Source of the DNA: Cryobacterium roopkundense
GTDB lineage: Bacteria > Actinomycetota > Actinomycetes > Actinomycetales > Microbacteriaceae
Assembly (NCBI RefSeq): GCF_014200405.1
Contig: NZ_JACHBQ010000001.1
Coordinates: 3,534,001 to 3,598,000 of the forward strand
DNA length: 64,000 nucleotides
Reading direction: 5' to 3'
The notes under the pieces were generated by a model. It saw only the letters and a list, made by a program, of their open reading frames with translations, made no database searches and had not been told where the DNA came from. The position numbers and the translations under genes were made by a program. Shown here piece by piece: positions 1 through 9,273 of the stretch; the stretch's first letter is position 1; the number at the start of each line of letters is the position of its first letter.

Positions 1-765
1 ACCCAGGCGATATCCGCGCCGGTCAGATCCCGGCTTGGTGTAATACACAACTCCCGACCGTGGGCCGGCGGGATTTGTGAGGTGATACACCGCAGTGTCG
101 CATCCGAAGGGCGCGAGAACGTGGTCCGCGCCGATCACCGTGAGGTGCTGCGCCACCAGCTCCCCGAGAGCAATATTGACAAAGCCGAACCGATAGCTGT
201 CTTCCGCAAGCGCATAGAGGGTTCCGCGCGCGTGGAAGAAGGGTTCGAAGTCCTGGATGAAGTAGAGCCGAGCGGCCGGGCCCTGCACTCTCGACGCGAG
301 CACGTGCGCACTTTCCCAGGAACTGGCAACGTAGGCATCCGCACCCGTCATCCCGTTCGCCGCATCCCTGATCTCGGCCGTGATCTCGGGCCAGAACTCT
401 CGAATCACGGCGCGGTGGCGGTCAATATCGCCGCCGTGGCGGTCATAGAGGTAGATCACGCACCGATCCCCTCGCGCTTCCATGCCGGCGACCATCCGGA
501 ACAGGGTTGTGTGCCCGCCGGAACCTGGGCTAGGAGGCGTGCATATCCAGGCGACCGTGAGTTGCGATCTGTGCCCGCGACTCCACTGGCCGGCAGTGGC
601 GGGTAGCCGGCTGGAATCCGCCACGTCTTCGTCGAGGAGAGGGAATTCCAACTGTGCCGAGTCGAGCGTGTTGTACAGGCGCCTGGCGACCCGACGACCG
701 GCATCACCGATACCGTCGCGCTGCGCGCGTTTCATCATCTCGATAATTCCGGGTGTGGTTCTCAT
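1..765 (-). CDS. Glycosyltransferase, WsaF/rhamnosyltransferase-like (N-terminal part, runs off the window)
   Basis: This frame opens at an ATG overlapping the stop of the upstream gene (ATGA) with an AAAGGA ribosome site, and stays open to the window edge, so about 255 N-terminal residues are visible. A hydrophilic leader of about 70 residues is followed by a strand ending in a Gly-rich turn (PGSGGHTT) and later by YFIQDFEP. That combination is typical of WsaF-like rhamnosyltransferases and related GT4 enzymes that extend surface glycans. It is the last visible gene of the minus-strand polysaccharide operon. The C-terminal nucleotide-sugar domain lies outside the window, so donor and linkage cannot be judged. 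The WsaF-like call rests on the YFIQDFEP signature; general glycosyltransferase identity is more secure. Confidence 0.75.
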   Translation of the reverse strand, partial: MRTTPGIIEMMKRAQRDGIGDAGRRVARRLYNTLDSAQLEFPLLDEDVADSSRLPATAGQWSRGHRSQLTVAWICTPPSPGSGGHTTLFRMVAGMEARGDRCVIYLYDRHGGDIDRHRAVIREFWPEITAEIRDAANGMTGADAYVASSWESAHVLASRVQGPAARLYFIQDFEPFFHARGTLYALAEDSYRFGFVNIALGELVAQHLTVIGADHVLAPFGCDTAVYHLTNPAGPRSGVVYYTKPGSDRRGYRLG

Positions 766-1934
766 TGCCCTGGTCCTTTCATCGCGATGGGTTCCTGTGC
801 GCCGTCTGGGCGCTCTGCCTGTGCCGAGATATCAATGACCTGGAGAATTCGCCCAGCCACGTCGTCCCAGCGTGACGATGCCGCCACCTCTGACGCTCTG
901 GCGCCCATCGACCGAGCCGTCTCGGGAACGCTCAGCCTGGCGAGCGCATCCGCCAGGCCACGATGATCATGAGGGTGCACCGTGATCGCTGCACGACCGA
1001 GCATTTCAGCCGCGCCCCCCTCGGACGTCGCGACGACGGGCAGCCCCGCTGATGCCGCTTCAAGATACGCGATGCCGGCAGGCTCGAATCGACTCGGCAG
1101 CACAAAGGCGGTCGCGGTGGCAAACAGTCGGTCGAGAACGGCCTGCTCCGCCGGAATCTCTCGCGAAAGAAACCCGTGACCGGCGACACCCGCCTGATCC
1201 ACTCTCGGATGGTTCCCCACCAGGTCGAGGGTGGCGCGCGGGTCACGTCGGCGAATCTCCTCGAAGGCTCGAAGAACAGCGTCGCCATTCTTCCGACGCC
1301 AGTCGACGCCCACAAAGAGAAAGCGGGGAACACTCCAATCCCGCTCTGTTGCGAGGTCGATCCCGCGAGGACGGTGCCCCATCCCCACGACATGCACGCG
1401 CTCAGGAGGAACTCCGTAATCCTTGACATAGGAGCGACCAGCCCAGTCGGTACTCACGCAGCATGCCGTCGCCGCCAGGCTGGAGGCTTTTTGGCGTGAG
1501 AACCAGCGGAGCACTTCGTCGTCGGGGAAGCCCGAGCTGCGGATATCGGATTCCGGATGCTGCCACATTTGTTGAAGCGTCGAGTCGTCGTAGGTCACAA
1601 TCGGAATGCCACAGGCAGCGAGTCGGCGCAGGTCGAACGTCTCGTTACCCATGGACACGATCGCATCCAGCGGTCGGGCGTCCCGGATGCTTCGAGCCAG
1701 TGCCCAGGTGCGCGAACTCTGACGCACCAGAGTGCGGTCGGCAATGGCCCCGCGCTTGCCGCCAATGCGCGAGAGAACGGCAACCGCCTGATGCAGGCCT
1801 TGAGGCAGCCTGGTACCGAGGGGCACAACCTCAACGTCGTGCGCCAGCAGCCCGTCAGCAATCCCGCGGGGTGTCCCTGACCAGTTCCTGGACGTCAGGG
1901 GATCCGGCTGGGGATTGAGAACGCCGATTCTCAT
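762..1934 (-). CDS. Glycosyltransferase family 4
   Basis: A 390-residue GT-B fold glycosyltransferase, expected to be cytoplasmic and to add one sugar to the lipid-linked repeat unit. The chosen ATG gives the N-terminus MRIGVLNPQPDP and has AGGA six bases upstream; an in-frame start ten codons earlier is less likely. The C-terminal half has the donor-binding arrangement: RFLFVGVDWRRKN as the hinge strand, then LPSRFEPAGIAYLEAASAG, the GT4 E-x7-E motif region, followed by a GGAAEML stretch. The stop overlaps the start of the downstream glycosyltransferase. About 150 bp separate it from the preceding gene, the largest gap in this operon, so a secondary promoter there is possible. Sugar specificity cannot be read from the sequence. 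Confidence 0.85.
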   Translation of the reverse strand: MRIGVLNPQPDPLTSRNWSGTPRGIADGLLAHDVEVVPLGTRLPQGLHQAVAVLSRIGGKRGAIADRTLVRQSSRTWALARSIRDARPLDAIVSMGNETFDLRRLAACGIPIVTYDDSTLQQMWQHPESDIRSSGFPDDEVLRWFSRQKASSLAATACCVSTDWAGRSYVKDYGVPPERVHVVGMGHRPRGIDLATERDWSVPRFLFVGVDWRRKNGDAVLRAFEEIRRRDPRATLDLVGNHPRVDQAGVAGHGFLSREIPAEQAVLDRLFATATAFVLPSRFEPAGIAYLEAASAGLPVVATSEGGAAEMLGRAAITVHPHDHRGLADALARLSVPETARSMGARASEVAASSRWDDVAGRILQVIDISAQAERPDGAQEPIAMKGPGQ

Positions 1935-2085
1935 AGTGTTCCTAACTCGGTCGGGGTCGACCAAAACTGGGAAGGTGCTTGGCTTCGGTCAGCCGCACCC
2001 GTCCGGCGGGAGGCGCGCTCCGGAACATAGGACGGGTGCCCGGACAGCGCTCGGCACATCTTTCCCGTTGATTCCGCACCTTGGC

Positions 2086-3534
2086 TCATCTCGTGACCGC
2101 TCCTCCCAATTGATCGCCCACGACGCGAACCGGTTGGAGCGAAGGGTCGGTGGGCTTAGTTTGTGCTGCTTTACGGATCACGTGCGCATGCGCAGCGATC
2201 ATGGTGGAGACGCCGTCGGATGCATCGCGCGGTGCGCGCGGCTCACCTCGTTCGCGATGCACGGTGTTCACAACCCGCCGCACGGCGGTCGCGAGTTCCG
2301 ATGAGTTTCGCTGGCGTCCGGCCCGCCACCTGGCGCGTTCAACGCGTGCGTCCGTCACGTCACTAGCGGCGCCCGACGCATTGGGAATCAGTACCGATCG
2401 CGTGGGATCGCGCTCGATCAGCTCCCGTGCCCCGCCGACATCACTCAGGATCAGGGGAAGGCCGGCGGTCCATGCCTCGGTCGCCGCGACGGGCCAGCCC
2501 TCAAAAAATGAGTTGAGCAGGAAGGCGTCAGCGGCTGCGAGAAGTGTCCGTGCGTCGGAGGTGGCGAGCAAATGCACGCGACCGGCGTGGGGACTGCCCC
2601 GTCGGATCGCGTCAGATCGCCTGAATTCGACCCAATCTGAGGGATCACCTGCGATCACAAGCTGCGCGGGCACGCCCGCGGCCACGCACGTCAGAAACGA
2701 TGCAATCGTTCCGGCGATGTTTTTCTGTGCGTCGTACCGCGCCAGACACAGGAAGACGACATCATCGCCGAAGCATCCTCCAACGGCGCGCTCAAGGATA
2801 TCTCGGGCGACCTGGCGCTCATCACCGTCAGGTGCGGTTTGACCTGGCGCGGCATTGGGGATCACCGCGATCCGGGACCGGAGAGGTTCCGGCACCTGAC
2901 GGGCGTGGAACGTGCGCACCAGGTCACTGACTGCAACCGCTGAGACCGCCTGCCCGAGCAGGTCCAAGAAGGTGCGCCAGCGGTCACGCGAATAGTGGAT
3001 CTCGCTGTTATGCAGCACGGGCACCAGAGGGGCTCCAGTTTCTCGTGCAGTGGCTTCGAGAAAGGCTGGCACGCCATGCAGCTGGATGACGTCAGGGCAC
3101 AGATCGGCAAACGCGCTCAGAGCTGACGCGCGATCTGACACGCAACGCACCTGGATACCCATGTCGCGGAGGCGTTGTGCGCGAACTCCGTCTCCGCAGC
3201 AGACGACAGCGGTCACGATCCCCAGCTCCGGCAGCCGGGTGGCCAGAAGCTCCACGACGGAGCCAATTCCGCCCCCGACTTCCACGGCGGTCACCCCGAG
3301 AACGCAGGTGAGCTCTCCAGTGTGTGTGACCGGTTCGGTCGACCCCGATATCGGTCCGGCGTCGGGCGAGTGTATTGCCGGGAGCGGCCTGGCCAAAAGG
3401 GCTCGGGTGAAGGGGTGCACGTACCCGTAGCGCACACGCGGCGGAAGCGTACCGATCGTGCCGATAGCTGCCCCGAGCACGACGGCGCTCACTCGAGCGC
3501 CCAGTCGAGCGGCCAATCCAGACGAGCCGATCAT
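2086..3534 (-). CDS. Glycosyltransferase family 4 with N-terminal extension
   Basis: A 482-residue glycosyltransferase. Its ATG overlaps the stop of the flippase gene (ATGA), which decides the start, although the frame stays open about 140 codons further upstream. Roughly the first 75 residues are a hydrophobic, low-complexity leader not typical of GT4 enzymes. The catalytic fold begins near LTCVLGVTAVEVGGGIGSV. The acceptor domain includes LVPVLHNSEIHYSRD. The donor domain shows VVFLCLARYDAQKNI and NSFFEGWPVAATEAWTAGLP, the E-x7-E region. By position it is a polysaccharide chain-extending enzyme. The leader could be a membrane anchor or a start placed too far upstream; a later start would still leave a complete GT-B fold. 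Confidence 0.8.
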   Translation of the reverse strand: MIGSSGLAARLGARVSAVVLGAAIGTIGTLPPRVRYGYVHPFTRALLARPLPAIHSPDAGPISGSTEPVTHTGELTCVLGVTAVEVGGGIGSVVELLATRLPELGIVTAVVCCGDGVRAQRLRDMGIQVRCVSDRASALSAFADLCPDVIQLHGVPAFLEATARETGAPLVPVLHNSEIHYSRDRWRTFLDLLGQAVSAVAVSDLVRTFHARQVPEPLRSRIAVIPNAAPGQTAPDGDERQVARDILERAVGGCFGDDVVFLCLARYDAQKNIAGTIASFLTCVAAGVPAQLVIAGDPSDWVEFRRSDAIRRGSPHAGRVHLLATSDARTLLAAADAFLLNSFFEGWPVAATEAWTAGLPLILSDVGGARELIERDPTRSVLIPNASGAASDVTDARVERARWRAGRQRNSSELATAVRRVVNTVHRERGEPRAPRDASDGVSTMIAAHAHVIRKAAQTKPTDPSLQPVRVVGDQLGGAVTR

Positions 3535-5123
3535 GACTGCTCTTGAACTCGTGGAGAGAAGCCGAGACGTGAGCCCAGCCGGAGGCGACTTGCCATACTG
3601 ATCATCTGACGAATGGCGGACCGGGCCATGAGCAGCGTGATTCCGACATGAACCACTGAAATCACGAGCACGATCAGAACGAGCGACAGCCAGGTGGGAA
3701 TCTCCGCAGTCCAGAGCTTGCAGCCCCAGCCGGCCGCTCCCATACACACGCTGACGGTGACCAAATAGATAAACGGTCGAGCAATGACGCCCGGCGTCGT
3801 CTGGAGCGCCCGTGAAACCAGGAACCAGCGGACCACGGTCGCCAGTGTCGCGACGCACAGAAAACCCACGGCGATGGACACGAGCCCCCATCGCACCGCA
3901 ACGACGGTGGTGGCCAATGTCAGGAAGTCGATAATCAGGGCGTAGACGAACCACGCACCGGGTTTACCCAATCCGTAAAACAGCCCTTGGTCAAGCCATG
4001 CCCCCAAGGACAGCGTGCCGGCGAGCACAAGTACCTGCGCAACCTGATAACTCTGCTCCCACCCGTCACCGAAAAGTATCGGGATCATCAGCGGCGCCGC
4101 GACCGCAACGATGATGAGCGGCAGCGACAAAACGACGTAGGTGAGTTGGAGGGCACGCAGATAAGCGTCACGCAATCTCACCGCCGAGGAGCGAATCTTG
4201 GCGAAGGCTACGTTGGTCACCGGAACAATGGCACTACCGGTGAGGTCCTGCAGGATTTGCACGAGGCGCTGCGCGATACTCATATATCCCAAGGCGGTCA
4301 AGCCCAGCGTTGCCGAGATGACCGCGGACTCGCCCACTGCCCGGAGCATTGCAACGAATTCCACGCCCAGAACTTGCCCTCCGAAGCGCGCCATCAGCAT
4401 GAAGTGCACCCTGGAAAACACCCACGTCGGATGCCACTTAACCGTCAGCAACGCCAGCGCCGTCGAGATGACTCCAGCCACAAGTGACTGTGCGACCAGT
4501 GCCCAGACTCCGAAGCCCGAGAAGGCCATGATGATCGCCACGATCTGGGCGACTATGGCCGCCGCCGCGCCCTGCGCTGCGATGGTTGCAAAACGCATGT
4601 CGCGGCGCAAGAGCGCCATCGGAACGGAGCCAACCGCTGTCACGACGACCCACAGGGAAAGCACCTGCAGCACAGGAACCACGCCGGAGGAGCCGAAGAC
4701 CACGCCGAGCAGCGGCGACAGCACGAAGAGACATCCGCACAGGAGCACCCCTGCGGTCATCGAGAACCAGAACGCAGTGCTCAACATTCGCTGGTCGGGC
4801 TTCTCGACCTGAACGATGTACGCCGCGAATCCGAGATCGGCGAGCAGGAAGAAGAAGGGGAGAACTGTCGACGCTGCCGCCACCGTGCCGAAATCTTCAG
4901 GTGTCAGCAGCCGCGTGAGCACCGCAATCGTCACGAAGCTGAGTACTCGGATCGCCCACTTCTGAATGGTCATCCACACGACCCCGGCGGCGGCGCTGCG
5001 CCCGACGTCCATCTGGGGGATCCCCGATTCAATCGCCGGATCAATACCTTGAATCACCTCGATCTCGGGTACGTCACTGGGGAAGTCGGGGCGGGCATTC
5101 CCCCTCCGCTGGGCACCCATCAC
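3531..5123 (-). CDS. Polysaccharide flippase, Wzx/MOP superfamily (first of two)
   Basis: A polytopic membrane protein of about 530 residues with 12-14 predicted hydrophobic segments, matching the MOP flippases that move undecaprenyl-linked repeat units across the membrane. About 40 polar residues precede GRSAAAGVVWMTIQKW and RLLTPEDFGTVAAASTV, the family's N-terminal signature (first helix, then a P-x-D-[FY]-G loop). The region overlapping the upstream stop reads GTGATG, so translation may begin at GTG 5123 or ATG 5120. The position between glycosyltransferase genes fits a Wzx of a Wzy-dependent pathway. A second MOP protein at 33,171-34,694 means two flippases, or a flippase and an exporter of a different substrate, sit in one locus. 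Confidence 0.88.
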   Translation of the reverse strand: MMGAQRRGNARPDFPSDVPEIEVIQGIDPAIESGIPQMDVGRSAAAGVVWMTIQKWAIRVLSFVTIAVLTRLLTPEDFGTVAAASTVLPFFFLLADLGFAAYIVQVEKPDQRMLSTAFWFSMTAGVLLCGCLFVLSPLLGVVFGSSGVVPVLQVLSLWVVVTAVGSVPMALLRRDMRFATIAAQGAAAAIVAQIVAIIMAFSGFGVWALVAQSLVAGVISTALALLTVKWHPTWVFSRVHFMLMARFGGQVLGVEFVAMLRAVGESAVISATLGLTALGYMSIAQRLVQILQDLTGSAIVPVTNVAFAKIRSSAVRLRDAYLRALQLTYVVLSLPLIIVAVAAPLMIPILFGDGWEQSYQVAQVLVLAGTLSLGAWLDQGLFYGLGKPGAWFVYALIIDFLTLATTVVAVRWGLVSIAVGFLCVATLATVVRWFLVSRALQTTPGVIARPFIYLVTVSVCMGAAGWGCKLWTAEIPTWLSLVLIVLVISVVHVGITLLMARSAIRQMISMASRLRLGSRLGFSPRVQEQS

Positions 5124-6337
5124 TTCGGAGAGAGACGCAGCGCGTGTCGGCTCAGTCGGGCGACCTTCGCTGAGAGCATTCGCCCTTCGAGCGGGAGATC
5201 AGCGAACCAGTCTCGGCTCGAGTATTCGCCCTTCACGATCCGGTAGAAGTCAACAAGCCTGTCAGCCATGGCAGTGAGGGCGAAACGCTCGCTGGCGAAG
5301 GACCGTCCGAAAAGCCCTAGTTCGGTGCGACGCTGGGAATCAACGAGGAGGGGCTCGATCAGTGCAGCAAGCCGGACCGCAGGATCGGGTACGGCATCCG
5401 GGCTCCAGAAACTGGACCGCGCGAGCTTCTCGGCGGATGAGGGTTCGAACAGTGAGGACCATCCGGCCTCGCCTTGCACGACGAGCGGCTTCGCGAATGC
5501 CAGCGACCTTGCCGCTGACCCTCCCATCCCGAGCATGATGTCGGCCGCGGCATAGGCCGGTCGCGGGTCGGCTAATGCACCGATGAGCCGAATCGCGTCT
5601 CTGCCTACCTCTCTATTGACAGCATCCGCTCGAGACCGGATCAGGACCACGTTGTCTCCTGTCCCGATGATCGCAAGGGTGGCCCCGAGTGGAGGAAGTA
5701 CACGCATCGCGTCGATAGCAGCAAGAATAGGGACGGTCTTCATGCTCGCGTCGAGCCGGCTGACGATGACCAGCAACAGACCATCCTCGATGCGGTGTGT
5801 CGCGCGAAACTGTCTGCCGTCCTGAACCTGCGGGTCATTATCGATGAGATCGACGGGGGGACTAATGAGAATGGTGCGCCCCGGTCGGTCATGCTGTTCA
5901 TCCCGTTGATAACCCGTTCCAACGATCATCGGCATGTGACGGTAGAGCTTGTCCGACACACTCATTTCGTACACTGTCTGCACCCACGGCGTCCGCCCGA
6001 ACAGGGATGGTCCCCAGAAAGTGGGTCGAGCACCGCCGCCCCATGATCCGTAGACGTGAACAAGATCGATCTTGTGGCGACGCGCCAAGGCTGCGATCTG
6101 GCGTGCGCGCGGAATGATAGTCGGCGCGGGATCGTACAGGGAGATCTCTACGTCACGCGCCGCAGCCACCTCGATGAGCGACGGGCCATCCGGAATGGTG
6201 TCTCGGGCTCCCACCAGGATCGACTCGACGCCGCGACGCCGCATTTGGGCCGCGAGGTCCACCGCATTGATCTGGGTCCCACCCAACTCAAGACTGTTCA
6301 GATGCACCAGTACCTTCAGTGGCGACTCCCCGGTCAT
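5120..6337 (-). CDS. Glycosyltransferase family 4
   Basis: A 405-residue GT-B glycosyltransferase. The N-terminus KVLVHLNSLELGGTQINAV is the classic GT4 start with the GG-T acceptor loop. The donor domain contains LLVIVSRLDASMKTV, AIIGTGD and ADIMLGMGGSAARSLAFAKP. The last of these lacks the usual E-x7-E spacing, so the donor pocket is somewhat divergent. The ATG overlaps the stop of the aminotransferase upstream, and the stop overlaps the flippase start region, so translation is coupled on both sides. It probably adds one residue of the repeat unit, perhaps the amino sugar made by the upstream genes. That last point is inferred from gene order only. Confidence 0.82.
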   Translation of the reverse strand: MTGESPLKVLVHLNSLELGGTQINAVDLAAQMRRRGVESILVGARDTIPDGPSLIEVAAARDVEISLYDPAPTIIPRARQIAALARRHKIDLVHVYGSWGGGARPTFWGPSLFGRTPWVQTVYEMSVSDKLYRHMPMIVGTGYQRDEQHDRPGRTILISPPVDLIDNDPQVQDGRQFRATHRIEDGLLLVIVSRLDASMKTVPILAAIDAMRVLPPLGATLAIIGTGDNVVLIRSRADAVNREVGRDAIRLIGALADPRPAYAAADIMLGMGGSAARSLAFAKPLVVQGEAGWSSLFEPSSAEKLARSSFWSPDAVPDPAVRLAALIEPLLVDSQRRTELGLFGRSFASERFALTAMADRLVDFYRIVKGEYSSRDWFADLPLEGRMLSAKVARLSRHALRLSPK

Positions 6338-7491
6338 TGGACTATTCCGGCCACAGTCGTGGCTTCGGCGAGCGCGCTCACTATATACCGCTGCTGCTCG
6401 GCGGTGAGGTGCGGGAACATCGGAAGCGAGAGGATGCGGTCGGCAGCGGATTCCGCGACCGGGAACTGGCCTTGCTGATATCCCAGGTCGCCATAGGCGG
6501 CCGTCAGGTGCAACGGCGTCGGATAGTGGATGCCTGCGCCCACGCCCGCGGCGCCGAGCTCGGCGAGCACGCGGTCGCGCTCGTCGACCTGCACGACGTA
6601 GAGATGCCAGACGTCCTCGTTACCGGGGCGCACTGTCGGCAGGTGCACGCCGGGTACATCGGCGAGCAGCTCGGCGTACCGGGCGGCGGCGGCGCGGCGC
6701 GCGACGTTCCAGCCGTCGAGGCGTCGAAGCTTCGCGCGAAGCACCACGGCCTGCACCGCGTCAAGACGGGAGTTCATTCCCACGCGGTCATGCACGTACT
6801 TCACAGAGCTGCCGTGGCCACCGAGGTTGCGCACGAAGTCCGCGACCGCCGGGTCGTCGGTGAGGACCGCACCGGCATCGCCGGCGGCACCGAGGTTCTT
6901 GCCCGGGTAGAAGCTCGTTGCGGCGACGCGGCCAAGCGCACCGGCGCGGCCTGCGGTCGAGAACGCGCCCTGCGACTGCGCGGCATCCTCCACAATGACG
7001 AGCCCGTGCCGCTCGGCGAGCATGAGAAGCACATCCATGGGCGCGGTTTGGCCGTAGAGGTGTACCGGGACGATCGCACGGGTGAGCGGGGTGATCGCGT
7101 CTTCGACGGCGGCCGGGTCCATGAGCAAATACTCGGGATCGACGTCGACGAATACGGGCACGGCGCCGATGCGGGATACCGCCTCGGCGGTGGCGATGAA
7201 GGTGTTGACCGGAATGATGACCTCATCGCCCGGGCGAACGCCCGCGGCACGCAACGCCAACTCGACTGCATCGGTGCCGTTGCCCACCCCCACGCAATAA
7301 CCCACACCGATGAACTCGGCGTACTCACGCTCGAACCCGTCGACCTGCTCCCCCCCGATGAAGCCCGCCGTGGCGAACAATCGTTCCCACACGGGAAGTA
7401 CTTCGTGTGCGATCTCGGCCTGCTGGGCGGCCAGATCGATGAAGGGAACCCTCATGCTCGCGCGTTGCGCCACTGTCGGGGAGGTATTCAT
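6334..7491 (-). CDS. DegT/DnrJ/EryC1/StrS-family sugar aminotransferase (first of two)
   Basis: A 385-residue PLP-dependent aminotransferase of fold type I that converts a keto-sugar nucleotide to an amino sugar. The Schiff-base lysine is K198 in SFYPGKNLGAAGDAG, the PLP-ring aspartate is D169 in VIVEDAAQSQGA, and NGTDAVELAL provides the phosphate-binding loop. The sequence resembles WbpE/WlbC and PglE-type members that act on UDP-sugars. The start overlaps the stop of the acetyltransferase gene (ATGA); a second Met at residue 13, directly before VPFIDLAAQ, would also give a normal family N-terminus. With the oxidoreductase and acetyltransferase of this operon it likely makes an N-acetylated amino sugar. 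The ring position aminated is not determinable here. Confidence 0.9.
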   Translation of the reverse strand: MNTSPTVAQRASMRVPFIDLAAQQAEIAHEVLPVWERLFATAGFIGGEQVDGFEREYAEFIGVGYCVGVGNGTDAVELALRAAGVRPGDEVIIPVNTFIATAEAVSRIGAVPVFVDVDPEYLLMDPAAVEDAITPLTRAIVPVHLYGQTAPMDVLLMLAERHGLVIVEDAAQSQGAFSTAGRAGALGRVAATSFYPGKNLGAAGDAGAVLTDDPAVADFVRNLGGHGSSVKYVHDRVGMNSRLDAVQAVVLRAKLRRLDGWNVARRAAAARYAELLADVPGVHLPTVRPGNEDVWHLYVVQVDERDRVLAELGAAGVGAGIHYPTPLHLTAAYGDLGYQQGQFPVAESAADRILSLPMFPHLTAEQQRYIVSALAEATTVAGIVQ

Positions 7492-8144
7492 ATTCTCGAT
7501 CCAATCAAGTGGCTGCGTGCGGGCACGCCGATCCAGGTGTCGTGTGGCGGGACGTCACCGAGCACCGCCGCGGCCATGCCGATCGTGGCGCCGACGCCGA
7601 CGGTGACCCGCTCCCGAACGCCGGCCTGCATGCCGAGGTAGGCGCCAGAACCGATGTGCACGTCGCCTCCGAGGGTGACGCCGGCGCACAGGGTTGCGAA
7701 GGAATCGATTCGGTTCCCGTGGGTAAGAGTCACGTGCGGCATCACGACGACATGGTCACCGATCTGCACGTCAGCGGTGAGGACAACGCCGGCGAGCACG
7801 ATGCTGCCCGTGCCGATTCGGCAGGAGTCGGGGATTTCGACCGATCGGTGGATCACCCTGGCGTATCTCTCTTTCGCCACCCCGAGCCCGGTGAGCCGGT
7901 CCACAAGGGCGGCGCGACCCGCCCCGCGCCCCACGCACAGCACGATCTGGGCGGTGGGGTGCTTCGCTACCTCCGGAAGCCCGCCGGCGATGAGAACCCC
8001 ATCGATCGAGGTTCCCCACAGGTCGGGCTGGTCGTCGATGAAGACGACCTGTCGAGGGTCGGCCTGGGCCCGCAACAGGCTCAGCACCTCACGGGCGAGG
8101 CCGCTCGCCCCGATGAGCAGGATCTCAGGCACGCGAGATCGCAT
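7488..8144 (-). CDS. Sugar O/N-acetyltransferase, NeuD/PglD family
   Basis: A 218-residue acetyltransferase with two parts. An N-terminal Rossmann-like PglD_N domain begins EILLIGASGLAREVLSLL and includes VVFIDD. A left-handed beta-helix follows, built of hexapeptide repeats from about residue 95, including VVMPHVTLTHGNRIDSFATL and GAYLGMQAGV. The His in the VTLTHGN turn is in the place of the catalytic base of PglD. Family members use acetyl-CoA to acetylate the amino group created by a neighbouring aminotransferase. It lies between two DegT enzymes, overlapping the end of one by 20 bp and the start of the other by 4 bp. A GTG four codons in is an alternative start. Confidence 0.88.
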   Translation of the reverse strand: MRSRVPEILLIGASGLAREVLSLLRAQADPRQVVFIDDQPDLWGTSIDGVLIAGGLPEVAKHPTAQIVLCVGRGAGRAALVDRLTGLGVAKERYARVIHRSVEIPDSCRIGTGSIVLAGVVLTADVQIGDHVVVMPHVTLTHGNRIDSFATLCAGVTLGGDVHIGSGAYLGMQAGVRERVTVGVGATIGMAAAVLGDVPPHDTWIGVPARSHLIGSRI

Positions 8145-9273
8145 TCTCGAGCTGGAGCACCTCGATGACGCGCTCCTGATCTTCCAGCGTGAGCTGGTGG
8201 TAGATGGGCAGAATCAGGGTGTTGTCGTTCAGGTGTTCGGTGACCGAGAGCGAAGCTGTTCCGCCATCGTGGTCGAGGTACGCGGGCTGCCGATGGGCGG
8301 CCATGATGCCCCGTCGGGCCGAAATGTCTGCGACGGCCAGACGCTCGAGCAACTGCTCGCGGTCGAGCGCATACTCGGGCCCCACCTCGATCCAGAAAGA
8401 CTGAAAGTTCGTTGTGCCCCAGGCGGGGTCGGCGACGGCGCGCAACCCGGGGATTCCGGCCAGCGCGTCCGCGTAGCCGGCCGCGATCTCCCGGCGGCGT
8501 TCCACGATGGCGTCCAGCCGACCGACCTGAACGATACCGACGGCGGCCTGCAGGTCCGTCATCCGAAAGTTGAATCCGATCTCGCGATATTGCTCAGGAG
8601 GCGAGAGTACGGATGCATGCCTGTCGGTAGCCGAGACGCTCATCGAGTGCTCGCGCAACTGGCGGGCACGCTCTGCCCACTCCGGGCGTGAGGTGGTCAG
8701 CATGCCACCCTCACCGGTCGTCAGGATTTTTCGCGGGTGGAACGACCACGCCGTCAGTTCGGCGCCGGCACCCACCGGGCGCCCTCGATAGGTGGAACCG
8801 GCCGCGCAGGCCGCATCTTCGATGACCACGATTCCCAGGGGATCGCACAGTGCCCGAATCGGGTCGAGGTCAACCGGCATACCGCCCTGGTCCACCGCGA
8901 TGACCGCCCGGGTCGCGGGCGTGAGGGCCGCCCGAACGGTCTCGGCAGACACGTTACCCGTGAGGGCATCGACATCGCAAAAAACGCTGCGCGCGCCGAC
9001 ATATGACGGGGCGTTGGACGTGGCGATGAAGGAGAACGAGGGCACGACCACGTCGTCGCCAGCACCGATTCCCGCGACAACCAGCGCGAGGTGCAGGGCT
9101 GTCGTGCAGTTTGACGTTGCGACCGCGAACGGTATCTGCATCGTGCGCGCGTACAGGTCCTCGAAGGCGGCAACCCGGGGACCTTGGGCCACCCAGCCTG
9201 ATTCGATGACTTCCGTGACCGCAGCCACCTCTTCGGCGCCCATCCACGGCTTCATCACGTTGATCCGCGACAT
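8125..9273 (-). CDS. DegT/DnrJ/EryC1/StrS-family sugar aminotransferase (second of two)
   Basis: A 382-residue PLP aminotransferase of the same superfamily as the gene at 6,334-7,491 but clearly divergent from it. The lysine is K182 in SFHPRKILTTGEGG and the PLP aspartate is D153 in VVIEDAACAAGS. The KILTTGEGG form and the N-terminus INVMKPWMGAEE resemble the ArnB/PseC/PglE branch that aminates 4-keto sugars. The ATG overlaps the stop of the epimerase gene; an upstream extension of the frame is not needed. Two distinct sugar aminotransferases in one operon suggest either a di-amino sugar or two amino sugars in the repeat unit. Family assignment is firm, substrate is inference. Confidence 0.9.
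   Translation of the reverse strand: MSRINVMKPWMGAEEVAAVTEVIESGWVAQGPRVAAFEDLYARTMQIPFAVATSNCTTALHLALVVAGIGAGDDVVVPSFSFIATSNAPSYVGARSVFCDVDALTGNVSAETVRAALTPATRAVIAVDQGGMPVDLDPIRALCDPLGIVVIEDAACAAGSTYRGRPVGAGAELTAWSFHPRKILTTGEGGMLTTSRPEWAERARQLREHSMSVSATDRHASVLSPPEQYREIGFNFRMTDLQAAVGIVQVGRLDAIVERRREIAAGYADALAGIPGLRAVADPAWGTTNFQSFWIEVGPEYALDREQLLERLAVADISARRGIMAAHRQPAYLDHDGGTASLSVTEHLNDNTLILPIYHQLTLEDQERVIEVLQLENAISRA

Noticed and set aside
6319..7641. A 440-codon plus-strand open frame opposite the first aminotransferase.
   Set aside because: The minus-strand aminotransferase has full PLP motifs and operon coupling; the plus frame has no recognisable domain and crosses two real gene boundaries.
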